Below, in pieces: positions 49,685-58,366 of a stretch of 58,366 nt of DNA. Where the stretch lies: the NCBI RefSeq assembly GCF_049310025.1, contig NZ_JBJYKD010000018.1, forward strand, positions 1 to 58,366, given 5' to 3'. Every line of letters begins with the position of its first letter. The stretch's first letter is position 1. The notes under the pieces were generated by a model that saw only the letters and a program-made list of their open reading frames with translations, had not been told where the DNA came from and did not search any database. The DNA is from JBJYKD01 sp049310025 (GTDB lineage Bacteria > Bacillota > Thermosediminibacteria > Thermosediminibacterales > Tepidanaerobacteraceae). A program made the position numbers and the translations under genes.

Positions 49685-52666
49685 TTATAAATTTTTAAAT
49701 TCTAGGTATAAAGGCCCATAACGATAGTCCTGAATCTCTATGGTCTTTATCTTGATCCCTCGAGGCAGAATCACCCTCCCGTTTTTTACGGGGTACTCCA
49801 TGCCGTTGACAATAACCGAAGTGGACACCGGCTTTTTTGAATCCCGCTCTCTTACTGTGACACTACCTTCAGGCAAATAATCCACCAGCAGTGTCTTTTT
49901 TCCCACCCAGAGTTTTACCGGAATGTAAGACTCCCCTCCTCGCCCGTCTTTTACGGAAAGGTACCCCGTAAATTCATTTCCACCGCCGGGTACCGAGACA
50001 AGCAATTTGACCTTCCGGTTTTCACCAGTCCGGCCTTCAGGAACCTGTTCTTCAACGACGATCCCCCCGGTACCGGCCAGGACACGGTAGTTCACCCTGA
50101 ACCCGGCGGACCCGCCGGGCACCGAAAAACCGTCTACATATACAAAATATTCACCCGGCGGCGGTTTTACCAATTGAATTTTTTCATGGTTTACGTCCAC
50201 CTGAGCGGATGAAGCAACTTCTTCGTACTCACCCCCATTGCCGACCTTTTTGTACAGATACAGGTCCACATCGCCATCAAATGATCCCACCGGCTCCAGA
50301 TAGACATCAAGCCTTACGGCACCAGCGGGAACTTTTATCTCCGGTCCCGGTGCAAATTCTCCGTCGGCGACGCTTACAATTTTCGACACAAAGGCCTGCC
50401 CTTCATCCGCCAACCCGACCGCCGTCAGGATACCGCCGACAGACCCCGCGCCATTTTTCAACATAATTTCCCGGGAAATTTGCTTCTGTCCTTTTGCGGC
50501 GGAAAGAGCCACGCAGTCTCCGTCTAAAAAGGCGCCGCCGGCCGATACGGTCAGGCTGTACTCCGTCTTATCCGCCCCGAAGTCCGAAAGGTTATAGTCG
50601 GAAACCACCACCGCTTCCCAGACGCCGGGACCGGGCCCCGGCTTTGAAAAATGAGTTGAGACTGTCGGCGCTTCGTAGTCAGCCCCGGCATAGCCCTCAA
50701 AGACTTTGCGGCCGTCGGGGTCGTAGATGTAAATAAGCCCGCGCCCCATGGCATCGGCTTTATCTTTATTAACGGTCAGATTAAAGCTCAGCTCCGACAT
50801 GCCGGGTTTTACACTGAAGAAATAGCGGTGCCATCTTGACGGGCTCAGCGAACCCTCAAGGCTCACGCTGCCTGACTGTGCCAGGTCGTAAGGCACCACG
50901 GCCGTGGTGCCAAAATCCACCACCGGGACCCCTTCCTCCCCGACAAAACCCCGGGTCCGGGCTGTGTAAATACCAGGCTTTTCCGGAATGTCGTAATAAA
51001 TCGTCACCGCCCGCGGTTTTCCGCGGGGCAGCAGGATGTTTGTTTTATCCTGCTTTACCCATGACGGGTCGGACTTTAATTTTAATGCCAGCGTCGAATC
51101 CGACAGGTTTGTCAGTAAAATTTCCACCCTGCCCGCAAGCCGGTTTTTAAAGAACACTCCGCCGGTATAACCGGCGGCTCCGGGCAGTTTGGCCACCACA
51201 TTCTGTGCCGCCGGGCGGTCTTTGAGGAATTTTACGGCATCCCACGATTTAAATACGTCTATGAGACCGTACCCCTGCTCAACCTCCAGATACCCATTTA
51301 TTTTTCTGGCTCCCAGTTCCAGCGATTTTTTCAACAGGCCCGCCGAAACGGGGATTCCTTCCCGCCTGGCCTTTTCCAGAAGCAGAGCTGCACTCCCGGA
51401 CACGAAGGGCGCCGCCATGCTGGTACCATCCATTAAGAAATATCCGCCGCTGTCCCACCGGGCCACGGTGGATATGACACTGGACGGCGCCACCACGTGC
51501 GGAAGCAACGATCCATTTATGGAAGGACCGGCACCCGAAAAATACCAGATTGTATCGCCGTCGACTTTTGCGTTGTAGTTGATTTTCCAAAGGGGCGGGG
51601 ACATATACGCCCCCACTGTTATCACGCTTTCACCGTCGGCGGCTCCAGCGGCGGTGGCAAGGCCGGGGCCGGTGTTGCCGGCCGCTATGACCAGCAGCGT
51701 TTTGCGGTCCAGCGATATCTTCTTGAACAGTCTTGATTGAGCCAGTTGTTCCTGGCCCGAGGACGCCACACCCCCGATGCTTATATTTATGATATCGGCT
51801 CCTTTTTCTCCGGCGTATTCCACCGCCCTCGCTATGTCCTCCCAGTTTCCCTCGCCCGAGGAGCCCACAGCCTTGACGGCTATTATCTGAACCCCAGGTG
51901 CCGTGCCTATGAGCCTTCCGTTGGCGCCTATTATACCCGCCACATGGGTGCCGTGGCCGTTGCCGTCGAAACTGATTTTTACGTGTTTTCCTGCCGGATC
52001 GATCTCGGAGACCACAAAAGAAGATTCCTCCACGTACTCGGTAGCGGGATTGTCCCTCCCAAAGCTTGCCCACTCAAAACCTTTATTATAAACTTTCAGG
52101 GGTTTTTCATCGGAAAAATCGTCGTTCAAATTGGTGTCCACATAAACGGTGTCATATACCCCGGGCAGGGAGGAATCGGAGACCAGCACTCCGAAAATGT
52201 CTTTATTATCACCATCGCGATTTAAATCCTGGTCGATATACCCCCTTTCGTCCAGCTGGCTTTCTTTCAACATGCCCGCGCGAAAGCTGCCGCTTCTGGA
52301 AATAATTCCGGCCGTACCGTACCTGCGGCCCTGCAGGAAAACAGTATCCTCTGACGGCGAAGCGGCCGGCCGGGTCTGTACCAGGCCTTCACTGGTAAAA
52401 TCGGCGTAGTCTATGATTTTTAATGCTCCGCCGGGGGTTTTCCGGAGGTCGGGGTGGCTCGGGTCGATGCCGGTATCGATCACCGCCACCTTTATCCCCC
52501 TCCCGTCAACTCCCATTTGCTCCCTGAACAAATCAGCCTTAATGTCTTTCAAAGCCTGCCTCATCCCGGCGTTTACGTCAAAGCCCTCAACCGCTGCCGG
52601 CGCTCCCGACATTTTCCCAAATATTGTCAAAATAATGATAAGTAAAACAGCAATTTTTTTCGGCAT
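49685..52666 (-). CDS. Secreted S8 subtilisin-like protease
   Basis: About 990 residues. Signal peptide (IAVLLIIILTIFGKMSG), catalytic triad in VAVIDTGIDPSHPDL (Asp), GNGHGTHVAGIIG (His) and GTSMAAPFVSGSAALL (Ser), oxyanion Asn in VIAAGNTGPG. An inserted region follows the Asp motif, and after about residue 500 the protein continues with beta-rich modules, like large tripeptidyl-peptidase II-type secreted subtilases. No SLH or sortase motif. Start ATG (MPKK) 9 bases after AAGGA. It is last in the surface locus and may process or turn over the SLH proteins encoded upstream. Confidence 0.93.
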   Translation of the reverse strand: MPKKIAVLLIIILTIFGKMSGAPAAVEGFDVNAGMRQALKDIKADLFREQMGVDGRGIKVAVIDTGIDPSHPDLRKTPGGALKIIDYADFTSEGLVQTRPAASPSEDTVFLQGRRYGTAGIISRSGSFRAGMLKESQLDERGYIDQDLNRDGDNKDIFGVLVSDSSLPGVYDTVYVDTNLNDDFSDEKPLKVYNKGFEWASFGRDNPATEYVEESSFVVSEIDPAGKHVKISFDGNGHGTHVAGIIGANGRLIGTAPGVQIIAVKAVGSSGEGNWEDIARAVEYAGEKGADIINISIGGVASSGQEQLAQSRLFKKISLDRKTLLVIAAGNTGPGLATAAGAADGESVITVGAYMSPPLWKINYNAKVDGDTIWYFSGAGPSINGSLLPHVVAPSSVISTVARWDSGGYFLMDGTSMAAPFVSGSAALLLEKARREGIPVSAGLLKKSLELGARKINGYLEVEQGYGLIDVFKSWDAVKFLKDRPAAQNVVAKLPGAAGYTGGVFFKNRLAGRVEILLTNLSDSTLALKLKSDPSWVKQDKTNILLPRGKPRAVTIYYDIPEKPGIYTARTRGFVGEEGVPVVDFGTTAVVPYDLAQSGSVSLEGSLSPSRWHRYFFSVKPGMSELSFNLTVNKDKADAMGRGLIYIYDPDGRKVFEGYAGADYEAPTVSTHFSKPGPGPGVWEAVVVSDYNLSDFGADKTEYSLTVSAGGAFLDGDCVALSAAKGQKQISREIMLKNGAGSVGGILTAVGLADEGQAFVSKIVSVADGEFAPGPEIKVPAGAVRLDVYLEPVGSFDGDVDLYLYKKVGNGGEYEEVASSAQVDVNHEKIQLVKPPPGEYFVYVDGFSVPGGSAGFRVNYRVLAGTGGIVVEEQVPEGRTGENRKVKLLVSVPGGGNEFTGYLSVKDGRGGESYIPVKLWVGKKTLLVDYLPEGSVTVRERDSKKPVSTSVIVNGMEYPVKNGRVILPRGIKIKTIEIQDYRYGPLYLEFKNL

Positions 52667-52688
52667 ACATCTCATTCCTTACCTGACA

Positions 52689-53570
52689 CTATGTGCTCGA
52701 CCGTATGTACGAGACGCGGCGGCTTCCGTCAAGGATGATATACACTGGTATCCCAGCCATTTCTTTAACGGAAACCCGGGTGCGGCCCCGAAAGGCCGCC
52801 ACGTCCCCCGAAAGCGCAAATTCCTCGGTTTTGCCATTTATTTCGATTTTAATTGATTTAATATCGTCTCCCTCTATTGCAGCCCTGCCGAAAAAGTCGT
52901 AAATATAGCCCTGTCTTGCCGCCACCTGCGCCAGGATCTTCGCCGCCTCCGCCCTGGTGGCCGGCCGGGCCGGTTCAAACAACCCTTCCGGTGTGCCGGT
53001 CACGACGCCGTTGTCCACGGCTCGCGCGATATGGCTCCTGGCCCATGAGGGAATCCTGTCAACGTCCTTGAACCTCTCAAGAAGCGGGTATGTATCTTGG
53101 TCACCGCCGGATTCGCCGGGGAAAAAAGCCCTGTAAATCATGGCGACCATTTCGGCCCGATTCAGACTCCTATCCGGGTAAAACCTTGCACCCTGTCCCC
53201 TGGCAATCCCCAGTTCCCAGGCGGTGGTTATGTAGCCTGACGCCCAGTGGCCGTCGGCATCTTCAAAGGGGCCAGGATAATTTTTTATCTCCTCCGCATC
53301 CTGCCCATACCCCAGGGCGACCACCAGCATCTTTACAAATTCGGCCCTTGTGACGGCCTTCTGAGGGAAAAAGTTTTTACCGTCGCCGTTTACAATCCCC
53401 TTGGCCACGAGCATGCGTATCTCCGGCTCGGCAAAGTTGCCGCTTACATCGGCCAGTTCCGCTGCAAAAGCCGTACTTGATTTTGCATTAAAAGAAAAAA
53501 AAACGGCGAACAATGTTGTTATTACCAATACAACATAAGATGTCTTTAACTTGGTCAAATTCGACTTCAT
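52689..53570 (-). CDS. S-layer homology domain protein, small
   Basis: 293 residues: signal peptide ending AFAAE, then three SLH modules (about 40-225; VTRAEFVKMLVVALG, LNRAEMVAMIYRAFF, ATRAEAAKILAQVAA) and a C-terminal beta-like domain of about 65 residues (KSIKIEINGKTEEFALSG). SLH modules bind pyruvylated secondary cell-wall polymer, so it is cell-surface attached. ATG after GGAGG. 22 bases upstream of the protease gene, therefore likely cotranscribed with it. Confidence 0.92.
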   Translation of the reverse strand: MKSNLTKLKTSYVVLVITTLFAVFFSFNAKSSTAFAAELADVSGNFAEPEIRMLVAKGIVNGDGKNFFPQKAVTRAEFVKMLVVALGYGQDAEEIKNYPGPFEDADGHWASGYITTAWELGIARGQGARFYPDRSLNRAEMVAMIYRAFFPGESGGDQDTYPLLERFKDVDRIPSWARSHIARAVDNGVVTGTPEGLFEPARPATRAEAAKILAQVAARQGYIYDFFGRAAIEGDDIKSIKIEINGKTEEFALSGDVAAFRGRTRVSVKEMAGIPVYIILDGSRRVSYIRSST

Positions 53571-53631
53571 CCTTTTATCCTCCGGGTTGGCACCATAAGT
53601 CGAAGGGCGCGTTCAGGAGTGTTTGTAATCC

Positions 53632-55710
53632 TCAATTAGTGAGCACCACTATACTGTCCGCAGTGAACAGGCCGCTGTCGTAGGCACCGACAGCTATAAT
53701 CTCGTCCCCTACATTAATCTTTCTTACGCTTATATTATCTCTGCCTTTTATGAACACCGTATCATCATCATAATGGATCTCTTTTGAGTCCCTTGTTCCG
53801 TCCGATTTTTTGATGCTTATAACTATAACCCTCGGGCCCGTGTGAATATACTGAACCGTTCCCTTAAAGGTCTCCGTGGCCTGCCATGCGGTAACTTTTA
53901 TGCTTGTAGCTTCATCCCCTTCGGCCCTGATGTCTACCTGGTAGTCAGGCTTTAAATCGTATATTTTGATTTCTTTTGAATCCTGTGTAATGTCGGTATT
54001 TGAAGTAACATAAAACGTGATTTCTTCGCCATCTTCGTCGATTATTGTGATGGAGGGGTTATCTGAAAGTGTTATGGATTTTATCCTTCCGGATGTGTCG
54101 CGCTTAACGCTTTTTGCCACAATTTTTATCGCTTTATTGTACTCTAAGGTAATATCCACTTCATCGCCCTTTTTCAGTTCGTCTATATCCGCCGACCTTC
54201 CGTTCCTCTTTATGCTGACATCGCCGTCTATTTCTATATCCTGTGTGTCGCCGTCTTCATCTTCTACAGTAATTACGGGGTTCTTCGACAGGAAGCTTAT
54301 GTTTTCGACGATACCTTTAACTTCTTTTTGGGCGCTCTCGGCCTCGATCTTTACCACCTTACCGCCTGCTATAGTTAAACCGGCAAGATCTCCCGGAACC
54401 AGATTCGCAAGGGTTGCAACCTGTCCGTCTTTTACGACCAGCACGCCGCTATTTATGCTGTAAGTTTCGGAACGGCCGGTTTCATCGTTATCAATTACCA
54501 GCAGATCTGATCCTATTATGGACTTTAATATTCCTTTAATGCTTTTTTCGACGGTCTTGGCTTCCAACTTGATTATGTCCGTGCCGGAAACCAGGAGTGA
54601 AACAGGCTGTCCCGCCGCCAGATCGCTTAAGCCGGCAGATTTGCCGTCCAGGTATATAGCCGCTCCGGCTTTTACGTTCAGGACCATGTCAAAGCCCCCG
54701 GATTTTTTTACAGTCAGGACTTTGCGTTCAATATCGATATCCGCTATGGTGCCCTCAACAGCAGTGCCGGTAAGAGCGGAGGAAGGCGATTCTCCGGCAA
54801 TTTTTTCTATATAAGCTGCTGTGCCGCCGCTAACCCGGTCGGGTATAATCTCAACATTGTCCCCGATTTTAATATCTTCGAGGTTGGCCTTCACCAGGGC
54901 GCCCTTTTCGTCCTCTTTGTAAATGCTTGCAGAATTGTTAACCGAGTATTTTACAGAGTTCCCGCTTTGGAGCTTAACCTTTATCGAAGCCAACCATAAG
55001 GACGGGTCGACCTCCTCCACCCGCCCTCTGACCACATTTTGCTGCACAGGCAGATGCTTTGCCACACTGAAAAGCACTTTTGCCGCCTCTGCCCTGGTGA
55101 TGCTGTTGTTGGGTTTGAAATTATTGTCGGTATATCCCTGCAAAATCTTCTTCTCCACCGCTATTTCCACATAAGACCTTGCATCGAGCGGTATGGCGTA
55201 AATGTCTTTAAAGGAGAGGTTCACGTTTTGCCGGCTCTCGGCTTCCTCACCCAGGCCGAGGGCCTTTACAGCGAAAACAGCCACTTCGTACCTTTTGGCA
55301 TCGTCATCGGGCCTGAAGTCGTCAAGGTCTTTGCCTGAAATGATGCCTTTTTCCACCGCTACTGCCACATATCCCCTTGCCCAGGCGGGCACGGCATCGG
55401 CTTTCGGGAAGTCAGCCGGAAGGCTCTTGGTTTTGGCCTCATTTTCCAGGCCCATCAACCTGACAAGCATGGCTATGATCTGGGCGCGTTTCACCGGGCT
55501 CTCAGGTGCGTAAGACGTCTCGGTTACCCCGCTGGTTACTCCGGCAAGGTACATCTTTTCAATATACGGCCTTGCCCACTGATGCCTGGAGGTTATATCC
55601 TTAAATTTCAGATCAACAGCCATGGCCGGTACAGTGCTCACCAAGACCAGAATCCCCGCCAGGCAAATCACCAGAAATTTTTTCTCAAACAAAAAATTTA
55701 ATTTTCTCAC
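53632..55710 (-). CDS. S-layer homology protein with six tandem beta modules
   Basis: 692 residues: signal peptide ending AMAVD, three SLH modules (about 33-225), then six related units of about 70-78 residues (starting near 232, 318, 392, 465, 540 and 615) with pattern G-x-I-x-x-I, then TVxDxDG, then a dL-x-x-GD-x-V strand pair. The units resemble small OB-like or KOW-like barrels and are acidic. GTG start after GGAGGG. Probably a structural S-layer protein or a scaffold. The unit type recurs in the 597-frame neighbour below. Confidence 0.9.
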   Translation of the reverse strand: MRKLNFLFEKKFLVICLAGILVLVSTVPAMAVDLKFKDITSRHQWARPYIEKMYLAGVTSGVTETSYAPESPVKRAQIIAMLVRLMGLENEAKTKSLPADFPKADAVPAWARGYVAVAVEKGIISGKDLDDFRPDDDAKRYEVAVFAVKALGLGEEAESRQNVNLSFKDIYAIPLDARSYVEIAVEKKILQGYTDNNFKPNNSITRAEAAKVLFSVAKHLPVQQNVVRGRVEEVDPSLWLASIKVKLQSGNSVKYSVNNSASIYKEDEKGALVKANLEDIKIGDNVEIIPDRVSGGTAAYIEKIAGESPSSALTGTAVEGTIADIDIERKVLTVKKSGGFDMVLNVKAGAAIYLDGKSAGLSDLAAGQPVSLLVSGTDIIKLEAKTVEKSIKGILKSIIGSDLLVIDNDETGRSETYSINSGVLVVKDGQVATLANLVPGDLAGLTIAGGKVVKIEAESAQKEVKGIVENISFLSKNPVITVEDEDGDTQDIEIDGDVSIKRNGRSADIDELKKGDEVDITLEYNKAIKIVAKSVKRDTSGRIKSITLSDNPSITIIDEDGEEITFYVTSNTDITQDSKEIKIYDLKPDYQVDIRAEGDEATSIKVTAWQATETFKGTVQYIHTGPRVIVISIKKSDGTRDSKEIHYDDDTVFIKGRDNISVRKINVGDEIIAVGAYDSGLFTADSIVVLTN

Positions 55711-55785
55711 GGTGGCCCTCCTCTCATCTTTTTATACTGTATATTCTACAAAACATTGGACATATCCTTCTTTTTTTACAAAAAA

Positions 55786-55805
55786 GGGCGGTGTTACCGC
55801 CCTCT
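55786..55805 (-). terminator. Terminator between two SLH genes
   Basis: AGGGCGGT and ACCGCCCT stem with a three-base loop, followed on the minus strand by TTTTTTG, 33 bases past the SLH stop. Confidence 0.88.
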
Positions 55806-55837
55806 ACCGGAAATTATATGCCTTTTTAGTCTCGATC

Positions 55838-57490
55838 TCAGGCCTCTATTTCAACCACCAGGCTGCCGTCGATGGTCAATTCCACTTCCATGCCGGCCTT
55901 TATATCCGAAATTCTATCTATGCCCTTCAGCTTAACGTTGCTGTCGAGAGTAAATGTGTGCTTTACATTTTCTTCATCCACAACGGTGATTTCCCACCGC
56001 TGGTCTCTTAGCGCGAAAGAATACACCCTGCCTCTCAGCCTACCGTTTCTTATTTCACTCCGGGTTATTTCTCTTAATCTTTCTTTAAAACTGTGTACTT
56101 CCACCGATATGGCCACGTTTTCGCCATCGCCCTTTTCGGCTTTTACCCTTGCCCGGTCGCCGGCCTCTATATCCGAAAGGTCTGCCGGTTTGCCGTCCAC
56201 CGTTATATCGGTGTCTTCGCCTATCTTAAATGTCAGGACATCCCTATCTCTCACAGGGTAGAATTTTTTCACCTCTATGAGACCGCCGCTCATGTATATG
56301 GAAACCCGGTCCGCTGAAATCCCGCCTATCACGACTATTTTTTCCCCGACATAATACTGCATGCCCCCGGTTTGACCCACCAGAACAAATCTTTCGTCTC
56401 CCGTATCAAGCTCGTAGTGCGACCCTTCTATGTCACTTTTTTTGAGCACACCCACAAAGCCCTCATCTTCCTCTTCGGCATAAGTGACAATGGATATTTC
56501 GTCATCTTTTTCATCGACATCGTACACGAGGCCGTCCGCGCTGAATGTCACCTCTTCCCGTTCTCCCAGCACTTGAATGAAAATGACCATGCCTTCAACG
56601 TCCAGGACTAATTCCACCCTATCGCCCACCTGCAGGTCATTCAGGCCCCTGTATTTTTCGTCGATATAGACCGGGGCGTTTTCGGCCGCATAATAAGTTT
56701 TTTCATCACCGCCGGTCTTTACGGTTATGCTGTACCGGCCGTCTTCATCTATATCGATGTCAGTTATGACACCGTCGGCTTTTTTGCCGTCACCTTCATC
56801 GGATACATCGTTCAGTTTGTTGATGATGACGGCCATTTCGGCCCTGGTAACCGGTCGTTGGGGCATGAACAGATTGCCCGGGTAGCCTTTCATCAGGCCG
56901 AGATCCACAGCCACATATACATACCCCACGGCATTCTTCGGAATCGCTGCTGCGTCTTTAAATGGGAGTTTTTCTTTCATGTGTGCTTCGGCTTCGTCTT
57001 CCCTGCCCGCCGCCCTTACGATATATCTGGCCACTTCATACCGCTTGGCGGGAGCGTTGGGATTAAAGCTTTTCAACTCTTCGGGCTTAACTATACCCTT
57101 TTCCACCGCCATGGCTACGTAGTAATAAGCATCCGCCCATGGGAGCTTGATGTTCTTGACGTCCTTCGGTATGGATTTAAGGCTTTTTGCCTCATCCTCC
57201 CATCCCATGACCCTCAAAGCAATGATGATGGCTTCAAGGTGAGTCACGTTATTCTTCGGTTTAAAGTAACCTCCGGGATAGCCGGTAAAAACCCCCATGG
57301 CGTACATCCTGTCAATGGCCAGCCTTGCCCATTCCAGATTGTCCACATCGTTAAATCCTTTCCAGACGGACTTCCCTTTGGGCTGCTTTCCTTCCGGCCC
57401 TTTAGCAAAACCCGCCGGCATCGCAAATGTCACCAACAGCATCGCAAGCAGCAACACGGCCATCCATTTCTTTCTTTTTATTTTTTTCAT
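55838..57490 (-). CDS. S-layer homology protein with related beta modules
   Basis: 550 residues: signal peptide (KWMAVLLLAMLLVTFAMPAGFAKG), three SLH modules (about 45-230; VTHLEAIIIALRVMG, PAKRYEVARYIVRAAG, VTRAEMAVIINKLN), then about 320 residues of acidic beta units similar in layout to those of the previous protein (GVITDIDIDEDGRYSITV, GLNDLQVGDRVELVLD, DLSDIEAGDRARVKAE). Start ATG 9 bases after GGAGG; the longer frame is untranslated leader. Its own terminator separates it from the next SLH gene. Confidence 0.9.
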   Translation of the reverse strand: MKKIKRKKWMAVLLLAMLLVTFAMPAGFAKGPEGKQPKGKSVWKGFNDVDNLEWARLAIDRMYAMGVFTGYPGGYFKPKNNVTHLEAIIIALRVMGWEDEAKSLKSIPKDVKNIKLPWADAYYYVAMAVEKGIVKPEELKSFNPNAPAKRYEVARYIVRAAGREDEAEAHMKEKLPFKDAAAIPKNAVGYVYVAVDLGLMKGYPGNLFMPQRPVTRAEMAVIINKLNDVSDEGDGKKADGVITDIDIDEDGRYSITVKTGGDEKTYYAAENAPVYIDEKYRGLNDLQVGDRVELVLDVEGMVIFIQVLGEREEVTFSADGLVYDVDEKDDEISIVTYAEEEDEGFVGVLKKSDIEGSHYELDTGDERFVLVGQTGGMQYYVGEKIVVIGGISADRVSIYMSGGLIEVKKFYPVRDRDVLTFKIGEDTDITVDGKPADLSDIEAGDRARVKAEKGDGENVAISVEVHSFKERLREITRSEIRNGRLRGRVYSFALRDQRWEITVVDEENVKHTFTLDSNVKLKGIDRISDIKAGMEVELTIDGSLVVEIEA

Positions 57491-57627
57491 AGAAAAAACC
57501 CTCCTTCTTTCCAGCTGTTTTGCGTCCAACAAATTTTTTACTCTGTTATATATATCGGTTAGACAGCCGGAAATATGAGGGCACTTTGCAAACGTAATAT
57601 TATTGTAATAATGCTGTAACATTGCTG

Positions 57628-58239
57628 TCACAAAGCTTCATTCGCTATTCCATAGAGCAGTATATCCATTGTCTTTTCCTTTATTTCTTCCAACAAATTT
57701 TTTTTGCCTGTCCCGTCAATTTCCTCCATTACAAAAACTCTCCACGAGGCCAAAAACATCAATGCCGCCAGATGCACGTCAATTCGCCGGAGTTTTTCTT
57801 CTTTTATTCCTTCCAGTAAAACACCCTCCACCAGCTTAACTATCCTTTCCTTACTTTCAATCATCCATCGGTGAAGATCCTTACTTATATAGATATGGTC
57901 GTTCAAAAGTATGTTTGCAAGATTTTTTGTCTGGGTGGCAAATTCCATATGGGCACGCATCATGTTTTCCAGTTTTTCTTTGAAATCCTTCCCCCTGCCA
58001 GCTTCCCTCTCAATGGAGCTGCAGTACCATGTCATCCACTGCTTTACCATCCCGCAAAAGAGTTCTTTTTTGCTGCGAAAATACTCATATATGGTCCCTT
58101 TTCCAATGCCTGCTTTTTGGGCGATCTCCTCCATTTTTGCCTGGTGAAATCCTTTTTTTATGAATACATCAAAAGCCGCCATTATGATCTCCTCATAACG
58201 GTCCGCCTTTTTACGAATTCTATTGCTCCGTCCTCCCAT
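57628..58239 (-). CDS. TetR family transcriptional regulator
   Basis: 203 residues with an N-terminal TetR helix-turn-helix (IIMAAFDVFIKKGFHQAKMEEIAQKAGIGKGTIYEYFRSKKELF) and a larger helical ligand domain with no recognised effector. Lies immediately upstream (137 bases) of the SLH genes in the same direction; control of the surface locus or an unlinked exporter are both possible. An AT-rich palindrome ATTATT-GT-AATAAT at 57599-57612 lies in the gap and could be a site. Confidence 0.9.
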   Translation of the reverse strand: MGGRSNRIRKKADRYEEIIMAAFDVFIKKGFHQAKMEEIAQKAGIGKGTIYEYFRSKKELFCGMVKQWMTWYCSSIEREAGRGKDFKEKLENMMRAHMEFATQTKNLANILLNDHIYISKDLHRWMIESKERIVKLVEGVLLEGIKEEKLRRIDVHLAALMFLASWRVFVMEEIDGTGKKNLLEEIKEKTMDILLYGIANEAL

Positions 58240-58366
58240 TTATTATACATCTCTCCCCGGCGTTCCCCATGATGCTTTCTTTTTTATTTATGATTCCAGT
58301 GTAAAAACTCCCCCTTTTCCCCAATCCATATTTAACCAAATACGGCTTGAAAAATAAAAACTAACG

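Noticed and set aside
57599..57612. Palindrome ATTATT-GT-AATAAT between TetR and SLH genes
   Set aside because: AT-only palindromes are common in this DNA and TetR sites are usually longer; noted in the TetR entry only.
1..58366. tRNA, rRNA, CRISPR arrays, T-box leaders, replication origins
   Set aside because: I looked for T-box GGGTGG, clustered evenly spaced repeats and DnaA-box clusters and found none that I could support; exhaustive search needs tools.

Overview
The window looks like chromosomal DNA of a low-to-mid-GC anaerobic Firmicute, most likely class Clostridia near the Thermoanaerobacterales/Thermosediminibacterales. That placement is an inference. It rests on CodY, an S-box (SAM-I) riboswitch on met genes, a c-di-AMP (ydaO-type) riboswitch, strong GGAGG ribosome sites with many GTG/TTG starts, SLH surface proteins, and the mix of KDG/KDPG sugar-acid catabolism with peptide use. 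I saw no rRNA, tRNA or CRISPR array.

Layout. 0.1-2.7 kb: an AT-rich minus-strand operon (IclR regulator, KDPGal/KDPG aldolase, 2-keto-3-deoxygalactonokinase). 3.0-3.4 kb: a YmaF-type protein with seven HxH motifs. 3.4-6.3 kb: a decayed accessory island (frameshifted GH18 glycosidase, headless stalk-domain protein, an interrupted unknown gene, a sigma-region-4 fragment). 6.7-10.4 kb: oligopeptide transporter, PqqD-like protein and PepV-type dipeptidase. 10.5-13.7 kb: a cobalamin-dependent, glutamate-mutase-like protein and an octopine/nopaline-type dehydrogenase behind a c-di-AMP riboswitch; this is the most unusual locus. 13.6-17.9 kb: ogt, metX and metY under a SAM riboswitch, and codY. 18.2-18.9 kb: an XRE regulator and membrane protein with a clear two-operator promoter. 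19.2-23.8 kb: two iron/zinc-type alcohol dehydrogenase-family genes (butanol and glycerol dehydrogenase types), transposase and other gene remnants, and an ECF sigma with its putative anti-sigma. 23.8-26.3 kb: a polar amino acid ABC transporter. 26.5-27.4 kb: a HepT/MntA toxin-antitoxin pair. 28.0-31.2 kb: a second IclR (KdgR-like, with a recognisable box), a membrane-type dipeptidase and a DUF819 permease. 31.6-35.8 kb: alpha/beta hydrolase, membrane-anchored MurF, D-Ala-D-Ala ligase and an XRE-cupin regulator. 36.3-38.0 kb: KDG kinase and KDPG aldolase. 38.1-45.0 kb: ferredoxin, two CstA-family carriers flanking a LytS/LytR two-component system, and an unknown gene. 45.3-46.6 kb: two half-size gate-domain membrane proteins and a MazG-like protein. 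46.6-49.5 kb: rho and a soluble histidine kinase/receiver pair. 49.7-58.2 kb: a surface locus with an S8 protease, three SLH proteins and a TetR regulator.

How it fits together. Many genes serve peptide, amino acid and sugar-acid use: OPT and PepV, the M19 dipeptidase with DUF819, the ABC transporter, two KDG-type modules and the CstA carriers. CodY is encoded in the same neighbourhood as a plausible global regulator. Regulation is unusually readable from sequence: two riboswitches with terminators and promoters, a consensus promoter caught between XRE operators, a KdgR-like box just downstream of a promoter, and AT-rich repeated sites before ddl.
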